From: a virus
Reading direction: 5' to 3' (one strand)
DNA length: 34,878 bases
IMG/VR virus record: IMGVR_UViG_3300007634_000277
Span: 1 to 34,878 of that record
The notes under the pieces were generated by a model. It saw nothing but the letters and a program-made list of their open reading frames with translations. It did not search any database and was not told the origin of the DNA. Shown one piece after another: positions 1 through 7,102 of this stretch; positions within the stretch are counted from its first letter, which is position 1, and each line of letters begins with the position of its first letter. A program made the translations under genes and the position numbers.

Positions 1-1
1 A

Positions 2-880
2 CAAATTGATCCAAAAGACTATTCTACAACCTATGCTGAACCACCTAGAGTTGTAGATTTAAAACTTAGTAATGTGTGTAATTTTAAATGCCGTATGTGT
101 GATTTTTCATACAGCAGTCTCATACTAAAAGAAGATAAAGCATTTAGAGGTTATGATATACCAGATGAATCATATTACCTTTCTAATAAAATATTAAATA
201 CTGAAAATGAAGATTACTTCTTTGAAAAAATAGTTCCGAATCTTATTCAGATCGAGTTTACTGGTGGCGAACCATTTGTAAGTCCCGAAGCTAGGAAGCT
301 AATTGATATATTATCACAATCAGAATATGCTAAAAATATTGCAATCAATATAACAACAAATGGTAGTAAAGTAAATACATCAATCTTAAGCCAACTAGAG
401 AAATTTAAATTTGTTAGAATCGGATTAAGTGTTGACGATATTGGCTCTAGAGCGGAATACCAAAGGAAAGGTACTGTTTGGGAAACTGTAAGTCATAATT
501 GCAAACTCTTTAATGATAACCAAAAGTTTTATGTAAATCTACATCCAACAGTAAACAACTATAGCATATGGAACTTTGATAAAACTTTGGAATGGGCAAA
601 AGAAAACAACATAAGGGTTGTTACAAATATTTTACATGGGCCTGAACGATTGTGCATAAAAAATCTTAGTGCGTATAGTAAGTCTAAGGTTTATGAGAAA
701 CATAAAGATAATAAATCTATGGTTAACATTCTTTCATATATGATGCAAGATGGCGAGGATCTTACTGAAGATTTTATTCAAGAAACCACATTGGTAGATA
801 GTATTAGAAATGAAAGCTTTAAGGAAGTTTTTCCTGATTGGAGTGAGATAATTTATGGCTCTTTTCAAAGCCCCAGTTAA
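2..880 (+). CDS. Radical SAM protein, 5'-truncated by window edge
   Basis: The frame is open from base 2, so the gene begins upstream of the window. The visible part is 292 residues. It contains the radical SAM iron-sulphur motif CNFKCRMC (C-x3-C-x2-C, visible residues 26, 30 and 33), preceded by the typical beta strand VVDLKLSN, and a GGEPF motif about 60 residues later. Proteins of this family bind a [4Fe-4S] cluster and cleave S-adenosylmethionine to start radical chemistry; the substrate cannot be read from the sequence. The internal GTG at 74 could be taken as a start, but it encodes the residue next to the first cluster cysteine and would remove the preceding strand, so it is unlikely. 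The stop overlaps the next radical SAM gene by 26 bases. An N-terminal SPASM/twitch domain as in the next two genes may lie upstream, unseen. Confidence 0.85.
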   Translation, partial: QIDPKDYSTTYAEPPRVVDLKLSNVCNFKCRMCDFSYSSLILKEDKAFRGYDIPDESYYLSNKILNTENEDYFFEKIVPNLIQIEFTGGEPFVSPEARKLIDILSQSEYAKNIAINITTNGSKVNTSILSQLEKFKFVRIGLSVDDIGSRAEYQRKGTVWETVSHNCKLFNDNQKFYVNLHPTVNNYSIWNFDKTLEWAKENNIRVVTNILHGPERLCIKNLSAYSKSKVYEKHKDNKSMVNILSYMMQDGEDLTEDFIQETTLVDSIRNESFKEVFPDWSEIIYGSFQSPS

Positions 881-1856
881 CAATATGTACTTTACTGTCC
901 ATGGAACGGTAGCGCCGTGCTGGTTAACGGTGGGAGCTATTGATCGTTGGAGCCCTACTCATTCTATAAGCGATATTTGGTTTGGTGAAAAATACCAACA
1001 GATTAGAGACAATATTGCTAACGATATTTTTAAAGGTAAATGTGCTGAGTGTAAAAAAGATATTGATAATGGTGTTTGGCCATTAGCTAAAGCATACGAC
1101 CAATTTACAGTAAAAAAATATCCAAGCCTGATGGAACTTGAGTTAAGTAATCAATGTAATCTCGAATGTGTAATGTGTTCTGGAACTTTAAGTTCTGGTA
1201 TTCGCAAGAACCGTGATAAGCTTCCGCCTCTTCCACAAATTTATACAGATGAATTTAGACAACAGCTTAGGGAGTTTATTCCTCATCTCGAAGAGCTACG
1301 ATTTAATGGTGGTGAACCATTTGCACAAAAGATTGTTCTTGATATTTGTGAAGACGTTGCAGAACTAAATCCTGGTCTAAAAGTAAACATTGCTACAAAT
1401 GGTACAGTGTACAATAAGCGTGTTCAAAAAATTATGGATATGTGCAACATTCATATTAATATTTCTATCGACAGTCTCTTACACGACCGCTATAGCGAAA
1501 TCAGAATTAATGGTGACCTGTCAGTCCTTATGAAGAACTTTGAAATCTTTAATAAATATTGTAAAGATGGAAATCGAGACTTGTCTATCATGGTTAACCC
1601 AATGAGACAAAATTGGGATGAAATGGTAGAATTTGTTAAATGGACCGATAAACATCATGTGAAGTTGTGGTATAATACTATTCGTTATCCTGCCGATTGC
1701 GCTATATGGAATTTGCCGTCGGAAAAGTTAAAGGAGATTCATACTAGTCTTCAGGCAGAACTTGATAGCATTCCGATGACAACCTATAATTATGATAAAG
1801 CTGATCATTTGATCAATAGACAGATAGCCAATTGGTTATTAGAAAGTTATGAGTAG
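855..1856 (+). CDS. Radical SAM protein with N-terminal SPASM/twitch-like domain
   Basis: This 333-residue protein has two parts. Residues 1-75 look like a SPASM/twitch half-domain: AP at 7-8, a G-x2-APCW segment with C22, then C63-x2-C66. Residues 90 onward are the radical SAM core, with CNLECVMC (C101, C105, C108) and NGGEPF around 151-156. The twitch domain precedes the core, the reverse of the usual SPASM order. The first expected twitch cysteine (C-x-[AP] as in the following gene) is replaced by lysine in FKAP, so an auxiliary cluster may be incomplete. GGAG about 10 bases upstream supports the start, which lies inside the end of the previous radical SAM gene. The stop codon begins a 45-base element repeated elsewhere in the window. 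Substrate unknown; modification of a peptide, sugar or nucleotide is possible. Confidence 0.85.
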   Translation: MALFKAPVNNMYFTVHGTVAPCWLTVGAIDRWSPTHSISDIWFGEKYQQIRDNIANDIFKGKCAECKKDIDNGVWPLAKAYDQFTVKKYPSLMELELSNQCNLECVMCSGTLSSGIRKNRDKLPPLPQIYTDEFRQQLREFIPHLEELRFNGGEPFAQKIVLDICEDVAELNPGLKVNIATNGTVYNKRVQKIMDMCNIHINISIDSLLHDRYSEIRINGDLSVLMKNFEIFNKYCKDGNRDLSIMVNPMRQNWDEMVEFVKWTDKHHVKLWYNTIRYPADCAIWNLPSEKLKEIHTSLQAELDSIPMTTYNYDKADHLINRQIANWLLESYE

Positions 1857-1898
1857 TATACCTCTCCTCCCCCAGAAGTGATACTTCTATTATACACA
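1854..1898 (+). repeat. 45-base structured element, copy 1
   Basis: This element starts on the stop codon of the second radical SAM gene and recurs at 25409-25453. The copies differ at one base outside a three-base loop. It holds an inner hairpin AGAAGT/ACTTCT (1874-1879 with 1883-1888, loop GAT), an outer five-base stem GTATA/TATAC (1856-1860 with 1891-1895), and a pyrimidine tract CTCCTCCCCC on the 5' side between the stems. It could be a transcription terminator, an mRNA 3'-end element or a small regulatory RNA; none of these is proven. Confidence 0.75.
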
Positions 1899-1922
1899 GA
1901 TTTTTAGGATTGTAAACAGAAA

Positions 1923-3011
1923 ATGTTATGTCATGCGCCATTTTTAGGAATTACCGTAGATCCATCTGGATTATTGACATTATGCTGTGCAACAAGTGAT
2001 AGGGAATATTTTAAAACACATATAGATGATGTAGATGATTTACAAGAATTCTTTTTGGGTGACAAGTATACTCATGTCAGAAATATTATGAAATCCGAAG
2101 GTATAAAAAAACTTCCTCAGTGTTTGCACTGCTGGAAAGCTATAGATGGATATTGGACAGAAATTAATAATTATAATGAGAAACAAATACATGATACGCT
2201 TCAAGTTTCATATCTAGAATTAACCACAAGCAACACATGTAATCAAACATGCGTCACATGTTCCAGTTATTTTAGCTCTAAGTGGAGAAAGATAGAATCT
2301 AAATTTGACAGACAGATTCACTCATCATTTCAATTATCAGATTCGGCTATTGATAAAGTTATTAAAGTCTTACCTGGATTGAAATATCTTCAAATTAAAG
2401 GCGGGGAACCGTTTGCTGATAAAAATAATCTTAAAATTTTAAAAGCGCTATCTAAAGTAAATCCTAAATGCGAAGTTATTATAACAAGCAATTTTCAAAG
2501 AATATCCGATGAATGGTATGAAGTGTTAAAACTTCTTCCAAATATAAAGGCTGGCGCTAGTATTGATGGTATAGATAAAACTTATGACTGGATCCGAGGA
2601 GGGTCATTTGAAGATACTATACAAAACTTAGAGAATTTCTATAAAAAAACTGGAAATAAAGTTGTTATAAATGTATGCGTTTCTTTGTATAACATATTTC
2701 TTTTATCTGATATATTAGATTATTTTAAAAATAAAGAATATGTTTCAGTCACAATATTCAATAATATCTTAAACTACCCCAATGAACAATCAATACAATC
2801 TTTAGATCCTTTAACTTTGAAAAAAATAGCATTTTCTGAACTTCCTTTTTGGCATAACGACTTTGAAAATATAAGAAAAGTAGAATCATTTCCAGAAGAT
2901 ATTAGATTAGGTCTGACAAATAAGTTTATATCACATACGGAAATAATGAATTCAATTAGAGGTTTTAATATTTTCGATATTCAACCTAAATTAGCTAATA
3001 TTTATAAATAA
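1923..3011 (+). CDS. Radical SAM protein with N-terminal SPASM/twitch-like domain
   Basis: This 362-residue protein begins with a complete-looking twitch motif: CHAPF with C3, then CC at 21-22, and C67-x2-C70. The radical SAM core follows, with CNQTCVTC (C106, C110, C113) after the strand VSYLELTTSN, and KGGEPF near 159-164. The start is the only in-frame ATG after the stop at 1905-1907; AGGA lies about 13 bases upstream, a long spacing. It is the third radical SAM gene in a row and is clearly related in layout to the second, but the low identity suggests an old duplication or separate acquisition. It is separated from the fibre-like genes by tandem late-promoter motifs, so it is probably the last gene of its own unit. 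Substrate unknown. Confidence 0.87.
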   Translation: MLCHAPFLGITVDPSGLLTLCCATSDREYFKTHIDDVDDLQEFFLGDKYTHVRNIMKSEGIKKLPQCLHCWKAIDGYWTEINNYNEKQIHDTLQVSYLELTTSNTCNQTCVTCSSYFSSKWRKIESKFDRQIHSSFQLSDSAIDKVIKVLPGLKYLQIKGGEPFADKNNLKILKALSKVNPKCEVIITSNFQRISDEWYEVLKLLPNIKAGASIDGIDKTYDWIRGGSFEDTIQNLENFYKKTGNKVVINVCVSLYNIFLLSDILDYFKNKEYVSVTIFNNILNYPNEQSIQSLDPLTLKKIAFSELPFWHNDFENIRKVESFPEDIRLGLTNKFISHTEIMNSIRGFNIFDIQPKLANIYK

Positions 3012-3025
3012 AACTCCTATAAATA
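3003..3025 (+). promoter_or_regulatory. Tandem T4-type late promoter motifs
   Basis: Two exact TATAAATA boxes lie at 3003-3010, overlapping the radical SAM stop codon, and at 3018-3025. The second is 35 bases before the next ATG. TATAAATA is the -10 element recognised by T4 gp55, and a gp55 gene is present in this window. They would drive the following structural genes. Confidence 0.7.
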
Positions 3026-3059
3026 AGACTAACACAAACTATTAACGGCGGATAACATT

Positions 3060-3395
3060 ATGGCAATCTATGCAAATCTTACAGTAGACCAAGGGTCTGA
3101 ATTCGAAGCGTCTGTAGATGTTATAGATGGCGATGGTAATGCCGTTGACCTGTCGACATTCACATACCACGGACAGATAAGAAAAACCTATAACTCCCTT
3201 ACTGCAGTAGATTTTACTGTAGAATTGGATGTATCACAGCTATATACTTTAAATATTTCTTTATCCGCAGCACAATCGAATGCGATGAAAGCTGGAAGAT
3301 ATGTTTACGATGTAGAAGTTGTCAGCCCATCCGGAACAGTTACTAGAGTTATTGAAGGCCAAGTTGAATTAACCCCAAGCGTGACTAGAATCTGA
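3060..3395 (+). CDS. Small virion structural protein, marine T4-like type
   Basis: A 111-residue protein rich in beta-strand pattern: an N-terminal MAIYANLTVDQGSEFEA segment, a central GQIRKTY and a C-terminal YVYDVEVVSPSGTVTRVIEG. From memory, short proteins of this pattern occur in fibre or baseplate regions of marine T4-like phages; the fold looks like an immunoglobulin-like beta sandwich. The role is inferred from its place, directly after late-promoter motifs and before a run of fibre genes. There is a weak GGCGG ribosome site. It stops one base before the next ATG, so the two are probably translated together. The exact virion location is unknown. Confidence 0.6.
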   Translation: MAIYANLTVDQGSEFEASVDVIDGDGNAVDLSTFTYHGQIRKTYNSLTAVDFTVELDVSQLYTLNISLSAAQSNAMKAGRYVYDVEVVSPSGTVTRVIEGQVELTPSVTRI

Positions 3396-3396
3396 T

Positions 3397-3942
3397 ATGG
3401 CAAAGTTAACAGGCTCTCTTAGAACTAAAACATCTATACAGGCGAAGTCTGTTACTCTTGGTACAATTTCTGCCAATGACCTAAAGAATGCTGATCAGGC
3501 TTTCTCTATAAATCTGTCGGCTGATCAGGGAACAGATTTACTTAAACTTCTTACTAATAATAACTTATCTATTCTTGGTGCTGATGGTATTAGCACAAGT
3601 ATAGATGCTGATAATAACGCTTTAACAATAACTCTAGTTCCTGCCAGTACTACTGAGCTCGGGGGCGCACAATTCGATGCTACGTATTTTATAGTAGATA
3701 GTGACGGGATAGTATCAATAAAACCCGGTGGTATTCAAGCTGGTTTGCAGGATAATGCAGAAGCTATATCTCCGGCTAATGGTGGTACAGGAATAGTATC
3801 ATATACTAAGGGCGATATGATCTTTGCTTCGGACTCAGACGAAGTGATTGTATTACCTATAGGCACTGCAGGTCAATCTTTAATGGTATCAGAAGACGGT
3901 ATACCTTACTGGTCAAATGTTTATGACGGCGGCGAATTCTAA
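3397..3942 (+). CDS. Putative tail fibre or virion structural protein
   Basis: This 181-residue protein has fibre-like composition: short repeating polar and hydrophobic patterns, many Asn, Asp, Ser and Thr, and the segments ADGISTSIDADNNALTITL and ANGGTGIVSYTKGDMIFAS. ANGGTG followed by YTKGD is a pattern often seen in phage fibre and adhesin shafts. The C-terminal GTAGQSLMVSEDGIPYW resembles fibre tip or collar modules. It starts one base after the previous stop. No enzymatic motif is visible. Assignment as fibre is from composition and from position between other structural genes. Confidence 0.6.
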   Translation: MAKLTGSLRTKTSIQAKSVTLGTISANDLKNADQAFSINLSADQGTDLLKLLTNNNLSILGADGISTSIDADNNALTITLVPASTTELGGAQFDATYFIVDSDGIVSIKPGGIQAGLQDNAEAISPANGGTGIVSYTKGDMIFASDSDEVIVLPIGTAGQSLMVSEDGIPYWSNVYDGGEF

Positions 3943-3970
3943 ATACGCCACTTTATATTAGATATATAAT

Positions 3971-3992
3971 CTATATTCTATATAGAATATAG
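3971..3992. repeat. Perfect 22-base palindrome between fibre genes
   Basis: Eleven bases, CTATATTCTAT, are followed directly by their exact reverse complement. It lies in the 88-base gap between two fibre-like genes and is followed by TTTT at 3993-3996. It could be a cruciform, a weak terminator hairpin without a loop, or a protein-binding operator. It is A+T only apart from two C/G pairs per arm, so termination strength would be low. Confidence 0.7.
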
Positions 3993-4030
3993 TTTTGCAA
4001 ATAATGAAGTATATACTTTAGGACTAAATC

Positions 4031-4519
4031 ATGTCAGAATTAATTATTAAACTAAAACGTAGTAACGTTCCAGGGAAAATTCCCGACCCAGAAGTACTAG
4101 AAGTCGGGGAAGTAGCGCTTAATATGGCCGACTCCCTACTATATTTCAAGAGGCCAAGCGGGGAAGTTAAACCTTTAACTGCATCCAACGTTATACAACT
4201 AAACAACCAGACCGAATATGCACCTACGGATGACTATCATCCGGCTACTAAAGCCTATGTGGACTTAAAAGTTCTACAAAGTTTAATTACTACAAAGACT
4301 ATTGAAAGAACGGCAATACTTAATAATGAGATTACTCTACCTAGTTCTGCGGTGGGTGATATAATTTTTAATATGGCTCAGATTTATGATAGCATTCATA
4401 CGAATGTTTTTTACGAAGTCACATGTACATTGTCTGAGGATAAAACTAAGGTTTTGTTTGACGCGGAAGATAACTTAGATTATAATTATTGTGTACTATC
4501 TTATATCACTTTAGCTTAG
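4031..4519 (+). CDS. Putative tail fibre protein with receptor-binding-type N-terminus
   Basis: A 162-residue protein. The N-terminal 45 residues, with KLKRSNVPGKIP and then LEVGEVALNMADSLLYFKR, match the small beta domain found at the N-terminus of many phage fibres and of the Bordetella phage major tropism determinant, used to attach a fibre to the particle. A fibre motif HPATKAYVDLKV follows near residues 70-80, and the remainder may form the tip. AGGA lies 7-10 bases upstream of the ATG. No chaperone or enzymatic signature is visible. Likely a short tail fibre or adaptor; the partner is unknown. Confidence 0.6.
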   Translation: MSELIIKLKRSNVPGKIPDPEVLEVGEVALNMADSLLYFKRPSGEVKPLTASNVIQLNNQTEYAPTDDYHPATKAYVDLKVLQSLITTKTIERTAILNNEITLPSSAVGDIIFNMAQIYDSIHTNVFYEVTCTLSEDKTKVLFDAEDNLDYNYCVLSYITLA

Positions 4520-4532
4520 GTGGTATGATCTT

Positions 4533-4748
4533 ATGATTCTTTTAAGGGATCACTACTTTATTGCATGGCTAAAAGTGGTGAAGAAATATAATATAATTAA
4601 AAAGAAAGACAAAATTTTTATTGACATAAATAAGACTGAATATGATGAAGCTTTGAATGAATATAATAATAATATGAAGCCTATCATGAAAGAAATACGT
4701 TGTCTGGTTAAGGAATTAGCCATCAATTCCTCTAACTTGAGCAAATAG
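4533..4748 (+). CDS. Small hypothetical protein among fibre genes
   Basis: A 71-residue, lysine- and asparagine-rich, probably helical protein I do not recognise. AGGTGG about 10 bases before the ATG supports translation, and it fills the gap between two fibre genes in the same direction. It lacks the alanine/threonine-rich composition of its neighbours and could be a small fibre-assembly factor or an unrelated insert. An opposite-strand frame of similar length covers it, but that one has no convincing ribosome site. Confidence 0.45.
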   Translation: MILLRDHYFIAWLKVVKKYNIIKKKDKIFIDINKTEYDEALNEYNNNMKPIMKEIRCLVKELAINSSNLSK

Positions 4749-4786
4749 CTCTTGCAGTTAATACAATATTCTTAGGAGAAGAATAA

Positions 4787-6175
4787 ATGGCCGTTTTACA
4801 AAGACATAAGAATACCATCTACGGACTGGTAACAGACCTAGCCCAAATCACTACAAGTGTTACTAATGAAGCAACTGCTCGCGCAGCTGCTGACGTCGTA
4901 TTACAGGGTAACATCGATGCAGAAGCCACCCGCGCAACTGCTGCAGAAGGTGTAAATGCTACTGCAATCACCAATGAAGCAACAGCTCGTGCGGCTGCCG
5001 ATACTACACTTCAGTCAAACATCACTGCAGAAGCCACCCGCGCGACTGCGGCAGAAGGCGTAAATGCTGCTGCAATTACCGCTGAAGCTTCTACCGCACG
5101 TGCCGCTGAAGCTGCAAATGCCTCTGCAATTACTGCCGAGACTACTCGTGCAACTGCTGCTGAAGGTGTCAATGCAACAGCAATCTCAACAGAAACAGCT
5201 GCTCGTATTGCTGGTGATACCGCTGCTCAGTCATATGCTGACGGCATTCTTGCTGCCTTCGAAGCAGGTGACTTCCAGACACTTGAAGACTTAGTTGCAG
5301 TAATCAACTCTGATTCATCTACAGTTGGTTCGTTCCGTAAAGAGATCGCAGACATCATCGATTCTGCACCAGAAGCTCTTAACACACTCAACGAAATTGC
5401 TACTTACATCAACGTAAATGGCACTGGCGATGACGTTCTTACAGCTATCACTAACAGCGTAACTGCAGCTAAAGCAGAAATTCGCGGTGAAGTTACTGCT
5501 GCATACGATACGCTTGCTGAAGTTGAAGATGCACTTGATATCATTAACGGTTCTGGTGTAGGTTCTATTGCTAAAGTTGCAGCTGACTTCGCAGCAGCTG
5601 ATACAACACTGCAGTCCAACATTACTGCAGAAGCAACAGCTCGTGCTGCCGCAGACGTTACATTGCAGTCCAACATCGGTGCAGAAGCAACTACTCGTGC
5701 TGCCGGCGACGTTACATTGCAGGGCAATATCGATGCAGAAGCAACAGCGCGTGCTGCTGCAGATACTACACTTCAGTCTAACATTACTGCAGAAGCTACA
5801 GCTCGTACGAATGCTGATGAAACACTCACAACTGGCTTAGGTAACCTTTCCGGTGTTACTGATGCTGGTACTGCTCGTACAAACCTTGCTGTTTACAGTA
5901 AAACAGAAATGGATGCGGCGCTGCTCCTTGCCGGTGCAAGATTCATCACTGAGATCCTTACGGTCACAGCCGATGCAATCACGTTGACACATGCTCCTAA
6001 AGATGGTGTATTGTTCAACTTCGGTACAGTACGTCACACAGATGCTAACTTTGTATCTTACGACATTCCTGCAACAGTTGGTGGATCTGCCACTGTATAC
6101 AACCTTGCCCCGAACGCTTCTGGCGACTTCGACGGTAAAGCAGTTGTTGTACAGTACGCATACACACCTGCATAA
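4787..6175 (+). CDS. Long tail fibre protein with alanine-rich coiled-coil repeats
   Basis: This 462-residue protein is dominated by a repeated unit of about 16 residues of the type EATARAAADTTLQSNI, present in two blocks at roughly residues 27-130 and 265-350. Such repeats form trimeric coiled-coil fibre shafts. Between them lies a module at roughly 160-260 with DTLAEVEDAL and LNTLNEIATYIN, a pattern common as fibre spacers. The last 75 residues, from GARFITEILTV on, are repeat-free and predicted beta-rich, probably the tip or trimerisation domain. It starts after a good AGGAG site and is followed by a hairpin terminator. It shares repeats with the fibre gene at 7102, which could allow recombination. 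Which receptor it binds cannot be told. Confidence 0.75.
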   Translation: MAVLQRHKNTIYGLVTDLAQITTSVTNEATARAAADVVLQGNIDAEATRATAAEGVNATAITNEATARAAADTTLQSNITAEATRATAAEGVNAAAITAEASTARAAEAANASAITAETTRATAAEGVNATAISTETAARIAGDTAAQSYADGILAAFEAGDFQTLEDLVAVINSDSSTVGSFRKEIADIIDSAPEALNTLNEIATYINVNGTGDDVLTAITNSVTAAKAEIRGEVTAAYDTLAEVEDALDIINGSGVGSIAKVAADFAAADTTLQSNITAEATARAAADVTLQSNIGAEATTRAAGDVTLQGNIDAEATARAAADTTLQSNITAEATARTNADETLTTGLGNLSGVTDAGTARTNLAVYSKTEMDAALLLAGARFITEILTVTADAITLTHAPKDGVLFNFGTVRHTDANFVSYDIPATVGGSATVYNLAPNASGDFDGKAVVVQYAYTPA

Positions 6176-6183
6176 TTGAAGCA

Positions 6184-6211
6184 TTATCAGGGGGCTTAGG
6201 TCCCCTGATAA
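6184..6211 (+). terminator. Hairpin terminator after long fibre gene
   Basis: A perfect ten-base stem, TTATCAGGGG with CCCCTGATAA, encloses an eight-base loop 8 bases after the fibre stop. There is no strong T-run after it, so it may be a partial terminator or an mRNA 3'-end stabiliser. Confidence 0.65.
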
Positions 6212-6251
6212 CTCATTGATGAATACCGATGAGGTTAAATAGGATTATAAA

Positions 6252-6566
6252 ATGGCTATAGTAAAAAGACAGGCAGATGTTCAATTAACACAGTTGACAA
6301 CAGGCGCGCCTGTGGAGTATGATACGTTTGCAGAAGTAGCTACAGCACTTTCAAATATTGTGTCAAAACTCGATCTGATTACTGTTACGTCCGATATAAA
6401 CCTTGATAATATTAACCTTGATAATCTTACGGAGGCACTTAGCGCAGGTACTGTAGAAGATTTTGAAATAGCTTTGGTTACAGCAGCTTCTGAATTACCT
6501 GATGGGACATTCTCGCTAACCAATATTGGCGACATCGATGATTTTGAAATGTCTTTAATTAACTAA
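6252..6566 (+). CDS. Small fibre-associated structural protein
   Basis: A 104-residue protein. The segment VEYDTFAEVATALSNI near residues 22-37 matches the fibre spacer seen as YDTLAEVEDAL in the preceding long fibre, and a small internal repeat DNINLDN follows. The C-terminal half is acidic (DDFEMSLIN). It lies between two fibre genes and is spaced 11 bases from the next gene, so it is almost surely a structural or fibre-attachment protein. No further function can be assigned. Confidence 0.55.
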   Translation: MAIVKRQADVQLTQLTTGAPVEYDTFAEVATALSNIVSKLDLITVTSDINLDNINLDNLTEALSAGTVEDFEIALVTAASELPDGTFSLTNIGDIDDFEMSLIN

Positions 6567-6577
6567 GGAAAGAAAAA

Positions 6578-7102
6578 ATGGCAGTTATTTTATACAAAGG
6601 CCCAAACAAGACTGTTGCTACCATAGCAGCTAGAAATGCAATTGCAGTTAAACATGACAGTATGGTTGTTACCGTACTTGATGCAATAGCAGATCCTGCC
6701 GCCGGTGCTGGGATTGCAACGTTTCGTTGGGTAGAATCCACATCGGCATGGATTTTAGTTTCAAAGTCTGGTGTCGAAAGTATTAACTTTGAAACAGAAG
6801 AGTTACTAATCTCTAACGGATCGGTAACACCTTCAAACGTTGCTATAAGCGGCAATTACTGGAATATAGTAGTTGTTAATGGCGATGTTATTCAGGCAGA
6901 ACTCAAACTAGAAAATCTCACATCAAATCTAAATAGCATTTCGGGACTAGATGATTACAATGGTTTATCTTTAAGAGTAACGTATGCTTACGGTACAGTA
7001 GGTCAACAGGTAACTGACTATGTTGATTTTAAAGCAGCGGAAATCCAAGCAAACCTTGACGGCTTTTCAGGTACCGTCGCAGAATTTGAGGCAGAACTAT
7101 AA
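6578..7102 (+). CDS. Putative fibre or baseplate structural protein
   Basis: This 174-residue protein has the beta-rich pattern of virion proteins: an N-terminal YKGPNKTVATIAARNAI segment, then FRWVESTSAWILVSKSG, a pattern seen in fibre proteins that display simple beta modules. The last 40 residues (ADYVDFKA type, EIQANLDGFSGT) look helical. A GGAAAG site precedes the ATG and its final base is the first base of the next fibre gene start, so the two are likely co-translated. No motif suggests an enzyme. Role inferred from the fibre cluster. Confidence 0.55.
   Translation: MAVILYKGPNKTVATIAARNAIAVKHDSMVVTVLDAIADPAAGAGIATFRWVESTSAWILVSKSGVESINFETEELLISNGSVTPSNVAISGNYWNIVVVNGDVIQAELKLENLTSNLNSISGLDDYNGLSLRVTYAYGTVGQQVTDYVDFKAAEIQANLDGFSGTVAEFEAEL

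Noticed and set aside
5404-5727. Minus-strand open frame of 107 codons under the long fibre gene
   Set aside because: It is the mirror of alanine- and threonine-rich repeats; low stop frequency follows from the plus-strand codons. No ribosome site or family signal.
4865-5800. CRISPR-like array in the fibre region
   Set aside because: The repeats are imperfect, in frame, without unique spacers, and encode a coiled-coil shaft.
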